NCBI RefSeq assembly: GCF_040869045.1
Contig: NC_090319.1
Span: 230,509,832 to 230,573,831 of the forward strand
DNA: 64,000 nt
Source: Eurosta solidaginis
Lineage: Eukaryota; Arthropoda; Insecta; Diptera; Tephritidae
Direction: 5' to 3'
Shown here: positions 57,465-64,000 of the stretch, one piece after another
How the letters are laid out: each line of letters starts with the position of its first letter
Numbering within the stretch: position 1 is the first letter of the stretch
Notes under the pieces: model-generated
Database searches by the model: none
What the model was told of the DNA's origin: nothing
The model's input: the letters and a program-made list of their open reading frames with translations, nothing else
Made by a program: the position numbers and the translations under genes

Positions 57465-59958
57465 ATGGAGACTTATATTAGATTGGCTGATTCCATAGTG
57501 GAGTTTGAGCAAGATTTCAACTCTGCCCCGGCTGAACAACTCTGCCCCCGGAACAAGCACACCCTTGCACTACTGCAAGAGGAGCTAAAGGCACTATGGA
57601 AGAAGACCAAGTCCACATATGAAGGTCTTCTCAGCAATCCTGAGCTGTCCAAAGAGGAACTCAGCTCGCTAAGAAGAAAGAACAAAAGTTGCTTCGCATG
57701 CTACCTACAATGCGTGTCTGCTGTGGCGGCTGAAGCCGAAGCTATCACCCCACAGCCGGCGAAAGATGAAGCAAAGGACGAAGACTCTTCGTGCCGTGGA
57801 CATAAAATGCGGCTGCCGCCTTGTGACACCGATGTATTTAAAGGCGACTACCTTTCCTGGCCAGCCTTTAGAGATATGTTCACGGCGATATACATCCACA
57901 ATACCGATCTGAAAGATGTCGAGAAATTATACTATTTAAAACAAAAAACGCAAGGGGAGGCAAAAGAAATAGTGGGCAGGTGCTCCTTAACAAACGAGGG
58001 TTTTGCAACCGCCTGGAAAAACTTAAGCGACAGATATGAAAATAAACGTATCCTAGTAAACACACAACTTAAACTCTTATTTAATCTGACGGCAGTCGAA
58101 CAAGAGTGTGGAACCTCAATCAAAAAATTGCAACGGGAGATAAACAATTGCATCTCCGCGCTACAATGTCATAATATTGACATCACAAATTGGGCCCCCT
58201 GAATCTACATTGGCTCTTTGGGAACAGACCGTAGAACGGAAGACAGATATCCCGAAATGGGAGGATATGGACAAATTCCTGTCCAATCGCTTCCAGACAT
58301 TAGAGACGGTTTCTGATCTTAGGGATAACAAAACTACAAACGCACCCAAAAGTCAAAATTCGAATTCTAGGGAAAATTCTACAAAACTTGGGGTTTACCA
58401 AGCCAGCGTACCCAAATCAGCCTGTAAGTTGTGCAACAGTACGGAGCACAAATTACGAAATTACCAAAAATTCCGTAGGTTCTCTACCTCAGGGAAAATC
58501 GAGTTTGTAAAAAGCAATAGTTACTGTCTGAATTGTCTGTCGGGTGGACACACCGTGACACGATGCACTAGCCAATTTAATTGCAGCACGTGCCACGCAA
58601 GGCACAACACCTTGCTCCATCTTCCGACAGCACAACCAAAGACAACTCCTCAAAGGTGGACTCAAAACGCCACCAACAATACACCTTCAACCTCACAACA
58701 GGCTAGGGCAAGGATGGAGTCTGAAAAAAGACAAGATAATGCTAATAACGTCTCTTCGTGTCATGCTAACACAACAAAAGGGGTGTTATTAGGAACAGCG
58801 CGGGTTAATATAATCTACAACGGAGTAAAATTTTCCGCCAGAGCGCTGATAGACTCTGGGTCCGAATGCTCTTTCATAACAGAAAGACTAAAAAAGCGAA
58901 TAAACCTTCCATCCAAACGTTTGCATGTGCAGGTGTCAGGAATAAATAATACGCCATCTGCACAGGCAAAGGAATCATGTGCGATTACGCTAGGTTCGCT
59001 TACAGACCCTTTAATAAGCATCAATACAGTGGCCCTAGTCCTGCCTCAATTAACAGGGGACCTTCCGACTTGCCAAGTGAACGCAACGACTCGGCAAGCG
59101 TTCCCTGATCTGACTCTGGCGGATAAGAGGTTCTTCATTAATGAACCAGTCGACCTCATACTTGGAGGCGACATTTACCCCCAGATAATACTGAACGGTA
59201 TACGGAAGAACGTTCTAAATACGCTTCTCGCCCAAGAAACCGTCTTCGGTTGGATTTTAACCGGTCGTGCAGATGCACCTCAGCCAACCAATACACGAGT
59301 ATCCTTTTTCAATGAAATTAGCCTAGACAAACAGCTAGCCGCTTTCTGGGAACTTGAAAACGTACCTACAAAAAGGGCCCTGACCGAAGATAATGCCTAT
59401 TGCGAGGCACTATATAAAAACACAACGGAAAGGAATTCAGATGGAAGATATACCGTCGCCCTTCCATTTAAACAAAGCTTCCCAAAAACCGTCTGTTTGG
59501 GCCCATCTCTCAAGAGCGTCTGCTCTCAGTTCTATCGGAACGAGACACGCCTAGCCAAAACACCGGCCCTAGAGACGGAATACAATAGGGTACTGACAGA
59601 ATACGTCACGTTAGGGCACATGTCTAAGGTGCACACCGTAGTACCACCACAATCAACTGATTGCTATTTCTTACCGCATCATGCGGTGATCAAAGAAGAA
59701 AGCACAACGACTAAAGTAAGGGTCGTATTCAACGCGTCGTGCCCGACATCCAATGGCACAAGCCTGAACGATGTGCTACACACCGGTCCAGTACTTCAAT
59801 CTGACTTAACAATACTACTCCTCCGATGGAGATTCTACAGGTACGTCTTCAACGGCGACATTGAGAAGATGTACAGGCAAATTTGGGTAAAGGAAAATCA
59901 AACCCAATACCAAAGAATAGTTTTTCGACTCAAAGCGTGTTTGAGCTCAACACGGTAA
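57465..59958 (+). pseudogene. BEL/Pao gag, protease and start of RT
   Basis: 57465-58202 (METYIRLADSIVEFEQDFN, then FKGDYLSWPAFRDMFTAIY and DLKDVEKLYYLKQKTQGEA) is the BEL gag helix domain (DUF1759-type). A frameshift near 58190 joins to 58177-59958: CKLCNSTEHKLRNYQKF, YCLNCLSGGHTVTRCTS and CSTCHARHNTLLH, the Cys/His clusters; FSARALIDSGSECSFIT, the protease with D-S-G; LILGGDIYPQIILNG; then the RT with VRVVFNASCPTSNGTSLND and FNGDIEKMYRQIWV. A frame break at about 59935 ends it. Confidence 0.9.
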
Positions 59959-59973
59959 CCTTTGGGGTAAACT

Positions 59974-62650
59974 GTGCCCCCTATCAGAACCCTACATCAA
60001 CTTGCTGATGACGTCGAAGCATCTCTGCCAACCGCAGCGCACATCTTGCGAAACAGTATGTACGTCGATGACGTCCTTGCAGGGGGGCATAGCATCGAGG
60101 CAGCAATCGCGGCTCGCGATGAAATCACAGATGCATTAAAGTCAGTAAAATTCCCTCTGCGAAAGTGGACCTCTAATTGCAGTAGGATACTACAGGACAT
60201 ACCCAAACCTCACAGGCTAACGGAAGACTTTCTGGAGTTCGAGGACGCGAGCATGGTAAAAACCCTAGGAATCCGTTGGAACGCGCATTCCGACTATTTT
60301 TATTTCACAGCGAAACCAATCTAAGACCAGGATATCTTAACAAAGAGGGTGATCCTATCGGCCATCGCCAAACTCTTCGACCCGTTAGGCTGGCTTGCTC
60401 CAGTTATCATCGTAGCCAAGATATTAGTGCAGAACATTTGGCTGGAGGGGATGGATTGGGATGAACCGGTATCCACAATCACTCTAGATCGGTGGCAAAC
60501 TTTTATGCAGGAGTACCCCGCCATTAACCGGATTCGTATACCTCGTTGGGTGCACTTCACCCCAACCAACGATATAGAAATTCACGGTTTCTGTGACGGG
60601 TCCGAAAAAGCCTACGCGGCTACGGTTTACGTGCGAGCTAAGATCAACGACTGGACATACGTTAGTCTACTCATGGCAAAAACGAGGGTGGCACCAGTAA
60701 AAACAATTTCATTACCACGATTGGAGTTATGCGGTGCCGTCTTGCTGGCAGAAACTTTGGAAACTGTGATGGAGAACCTGAACTTAGGCACATTTAACAT
60801 GCACCTATGGACAGATTCGACCATCGTCCTCGCATGGATTCGAAAACCCCCGTGTTCCTGGTCAACGTTTGTAGCTCACAGGGTAACAAAAATCGTCGAG
60901 AAGGTAGAAACTAAAGCATGGCATCATGTCGAGTCCGCCTCAAATCCAGCGGACTTAGCCAGCAGAGGACTTCCAGCCACGGACCTAGTCGACAACTCTT
61001 TGTGGGGGCAGGGACCTTCTTGGCTGAAAGAAGGCAAAGCGGAATGGCCATCTCAAGGCGAACAGGAGTACCACTTAAACATCGAAGAAAAACGAGTACA
61101 AGTGCATGCAGCAACGAACATCAACAATAGCGAGGATATTCTTGATCGGTTTTCCGATCTATCAAGAGCGTTGCGGGTAATCTCCTACATTATACGATTC
61201 TCGAATAGAACACGTCCAAAAACTAAAATGTCTTTTAAAGCAGGGTCTCACCAGATCTCGCCCGACGAAATCAAGGCTACGACTAGCCGCCTCATAAGGA
61301 TATCCCAAACCAACCACTATGCCGAAGAAATAAGCTCTCTGAGAACTAGGAAACCCATCGCGACCAAAAGCGAGATTCTCTCTCTAGACCCCTTTATCGA
61401 CGAAGATAATGTCCTTCGGGTGGGGGGTCGTCTCAAAGCATCCAGAGACGTTCCCGTCGACGAGCGTCACCCGATAATCCTCCCTTACGCCTGCCGACTC
61501 AGCCCGTCTCCTAGTCCAGTTTGTCCACACCATTTCCATACATGGTGGAAACCAACTAATGATGCGGCTCCTACGCACGCAGTATTGGATACCTCGGGTC
61601 AAAAACATGATCCGATCCATCATTCACAACTGCAAGGCCTGTACGCTATTCCGCAAACGTTCCCCGATGCAACTCATGGGAATTCTCCCTGCGGAACGTA
61701 CTACTTTTTCGAGGGCATTTACCAACACCGGTGTGGATTTTGCCGGACCGTTTGACATCAAGTCTTACAGCGGACGAGGATGCCGCATGTCTAAGGGTTA
61801 CGTCTGCCTATTCGTCTGTTTTGCGACTAAGGCGATCCACTTAGAGGCGACTAGCGACCTCAGCACCGCCGCGTTTCTAGCAGCGTTTAGTCGGTTTGTC
61901 GCCAGACGAGGATGCCCGAAAAACCTCTACTCCGACAACGGGACGAACTTTGTCGGTGCGTCGAGGGCTCTCCGCTCGGAGTTCAAGGCATTCCTCGCTG
62001 ATGCGCGCGACCACACCCTCTCGAAATACGCCCACCAAACCCTGACATGGCATTTCATACCAGCCGCTGCTCCTCATATGGGCGGGCTGTGGGAAGCGGG
62101 AGTCAAGAGTTTCAAAACTCATTTCAAAAAGATCGCATCGGATCATAAATTTACTCTAGAGGAGTTTAGCACCCTCCTGTGTAGGATTCAATCCTGTCTC
62201 AACTACCGACCCCTAAGCCCATCTTCAAATGACCCGTCCAACCTGGAGCCACTTACCCCCGCGCACTTCCTGGTCGGGGGCCACCTACTAGCGCCACCCG
62301 AGATTGACGTCAGCGAGAATCGCGTTTCACTTGTCAATCGATGGGAAAAACTTAAGGCGCTGCATCAAAACTTCTGCAAACGGTGGAAAACGGAGTATCT
62401 CACCGAATTGCAGAAGCGCGTTAAGTGGAAGCATCCACAATCAAATCTCAAACCGGGCGACCTAGTCGTCATTAAGGAGGATAATCTACCCCCCAACGAA
62501 TGGAGACTAGGTCGGATAGCCACCCTTCATTATGGCCCCGATAACCGAGTTCGAGTCGTCGAACTGGATACGGTAAGGGGACAAACCACCAGACCAATCA
62601 CGAAATTGGTCCTACTACCACCCGCCAGTGAGGGTGAGGGAGACTTGTAA
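59974..62650 (+). pseudogene. BEL/Pao RT, RNase H and integrase
   Basis: 59974-60324 has RTLHQLADDVEASLPTAAHI and SMYVDDVLAGGHS, the RT active site Y-V-D-D. After a frameshift near 60325, 60349-61755 has AKLFDPLGWLAPVIIVAKI, SLPRLELCGAVLLAETLET, MHLWTDSTIVLAWIRK and WHHVESASNPADLASRG, the Pao A17/RNase H-type segment. A frameshift near 61490 leads to 61559-62650: HNCKACTLFRKRSPMQ (zinc finger), NTGVDFAGPFDIKS, LYSDNGTNFVGASRAL and PHMGGLWEAGVKSFKTHFKK (D, D and E of the integrase core), and the C-terminal LKPGDLVVIKEDNLPPNEW (DUF5641-type). The integrase frame alone is intact to its stop. Confidence 0.9.
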
Positions 62651-62861
62651 CTCCCACCCGTTATAATAAACCCCCTTAAATAAAATTAACCCCGCTTTCG
62701 TTCACCCCGAACGAGGCCAACAAACCACGTAACCCAGCTCTCGTTCACCCCGAACGAAGCCAACAATCCTAACGCAGATCTACTATCTGCGACATAAATG
62801 AAATAGCAAAATAATTGGATGGGCAATCGATAAAAACTTTGTAGTTCCAAGTGCAGTTGCG
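62651..62861. other. Spacer with a duplicated palindromic segment
   Basis: Two copies of TTCGTTCACCCCGAACGA or a close variant (about 62696-62713 and 62739-62757), each followed by GCCAACAA. The TTCGTTC...GAACGA part is an inverted repeat. No coding motif. It may be the 3' non-coding end of the BEL element. Confidence 0.5.
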
Positions 62862-63608
62862 ATGGAGCCAAGTGTGAAATATGACAGTTGTGAAGAGATC
62901 TATATTGGGCCCGGAGATATAATACCAACCAATACTGGCCAAAAAAGGCATTTCGATTATTTGAGTAACGCTAACGCATGTAATGATGGTGTAGGTGGTG
63001 GTGGCCAGTATAAGATGCAACATCTGGGATTTTCTTTGCCACAGCAACCACCTAAACGTTATCTCAGAGGAGAAGCGGCAGTGCTATTTGTGCCGCCTTT
63101 TTTTTGAGGTCCCCGAGAATGTGCACTTAAAAACTGGTGACACCATTAAAGCGTGTTGTGTTTCTTGTCGGGTTGTGTTGCGTGGACACAAAATGTATCG
63201 TCCAATTTCATCAAACTTATGAAGCGTGCCCACCCAGAGGTATATAAAATGTATGATAAGTATAAAATCCTTAAACAACATGGCATTGTGACAAGATCGG
63301 CAACTGCAGTTGCTCCTGGAGAGCAGGGCTATTTTGAACCCACTACGTTCCTAGAGGCTTTGCCCTCGAATTCCAATACCTTTAATCCTGAAAGCGACGG
63401 AATAGGTATTGAAAATGAACAAGACTCTGAGGCCAACACCACAACCAACACTGAAAACTCTCAAGCACATTCTAATACAGATCATACTGATACCATCGAA
63501 AATTCAAACGATTTACAATTGAATAAAAATCAAACTCGCGGCGCAATTGGTAACAACCAATTCAACAATCAGAAGTTAATTTATCAAACAAAACACTACA
63601 AGCAATGA
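62862..63608 (+). pseudogene. Degenerate BED-finger ORF (probably hAT-derived)
   Basis: The frame starts at MEPSVKYDSCEEIYIGPGD and changes twice (near 63050-63060 and 63215). The middle frame has CYLCRLFFEVPE and CCVSCRVVLRGHKMYR; the last has SSNFIKLMKRAHPEVYKMYD, which recalls the BED zinc-finger pattern 'C..C......SSN...H.kr.HPe.y' of hAT transposases and relatives, with Leu where the first His is expected. It continues with an Asn/Thr/Ser-rich tail to a stop at 63608. A host BED gene cannot be excluded, but the frame changes argue for a remnant or for unrecognised introns. Confidence 0.5.
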
Positions 63609-64000
63609 GTAAATTATTTGATGAAAATCTCAAGTCTTTTGCTACAAAAACTGAATTGACGGAAGTAATTGTTTTAATTTTTATCACATTCTTTAATCAA
63701 AACTTTGCTTGTAATATTTTACTTGAATATATAAATAAACAACCAGTCCCACTGATTTTATGGTATATGTTAAAGAAAAAAAAATACGGCTATTATTATT
63801 CACACTGCAATATGCAAGCCAAGTTTCAGCAGAGATCTGGAAATTTTAACATAATCAAAATTTCTTTAAGCAATATTTAGCTCTTATGTAAAGATAATAC
63901 GGTGTTAATCAGATATAAATAGAGGATTCTTTCGTTTGAGGAGAATAGCAAGATTTTGTAGGAAAAATCAAGTTAGTTAATGAGACTATTACATTTTCTT
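63609..64000. other. A/T-rich right edge
   Basis: No motif supported. The frame 63605-63880 has no recognisable domain. Confidence 0.4.

Larger units (their letters stand above)
57465..62650 (+). mobile_element. BEL/Pao retrotransposon coding region
   Basis: A single gag-pol reading order of about 5.2 kb, broken by roughly four frameshifts. The 5' leader lies at 55635-57464; no 3' LTR is recognisable after 62650. The element is close to the outer LTR of the gypsy-like array, but on the opposite strand. Confidence 0.85.

Overview
The window looks like repeat-dense intergenic DNA from an insect, most probably a higher fly. I infer a tephritid-like dipteran from the element types, the A/T-rich composition and the SINE/RTE/Penelope mix; species cannot be fixed from sequence alone. 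I found no host protein gene, true tRNA gene, rRNA gene or CRISPR array. Nearly everything recognisable is transposon-derived, and much of it is nested with readable target-site duplications (TSDs).

Region 1 (1-3.8 kb): minus-strand remnants of a LINE reverse transcriptase, a ZMYM1/DUF4371-type hAT transposase, and a second LINE piece with a DUF4780-like ORF1 and the start of an endonuclease. Region 2 (3.88-11.11 kb): a non-autonomous hAT-like element with subterminal inverted A/T-rich arrays. A Penelope-like element lies inside it, and that in turn carries a tRNA-derived SINE and an RTE-type LINE. Its pseudo-LTR forms a 340-bp palindrome containing a hammerhead-ribozyme-like core. Region 3 (11.1-17.3 kb): a minus-strand Jockey-like LINE, split by a second SINE copy, which is itself split by a 2.7-kb BED-finger hAT element with a perfect 8-bp TSD. 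Region 4 (17.3-20.8 kb): A/T-rich DNA with no genes, then a second Penelope-like element (minus) with a third SINE inserted in its GIY-YIG endonuclease.

Region 5 (20.8-55.6 kb): a cluster of one Ty3/gypsy-like family on the minus strand. It has a truncated copy (gag start, leader, LTR) and then LTR-internal-LTR-internal-LTR in tandem, where the middle LTR serves both units. LTRs are about 3.3 kb, unusually long, and leaders about 2 kb. Both gag-pol units are broken. A nearly intact CR1/Jockey-group LINE (30.3-34.8 kb) sits in the 3' region of one unit with a 7-bp TSD. The four LTRs show a reciprocal mosaic of variants, which I read as recombination or conversion between them. Region 6 (55.6-62.7 kb): a plus-strand BEL/Pao element with a leader of hairpin-forming tandem repeats and a frameshifted gag-pol. 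Region 7 (62.7-64 kb): a degenerate BED-finger ORF, probably hAT-derived.

The genes do not form a host pathway: each is a step of a transposition cycle (capsid, protease, reverse transcriptase, RNase H, integrase, endonuclease or transposase), and most are inactivated. The least ordinary signals are the reciprocal LTR mosaic, the odd gag zinc-type motifs, the ribozyme-like palindrome and the exact multi-level nesting.
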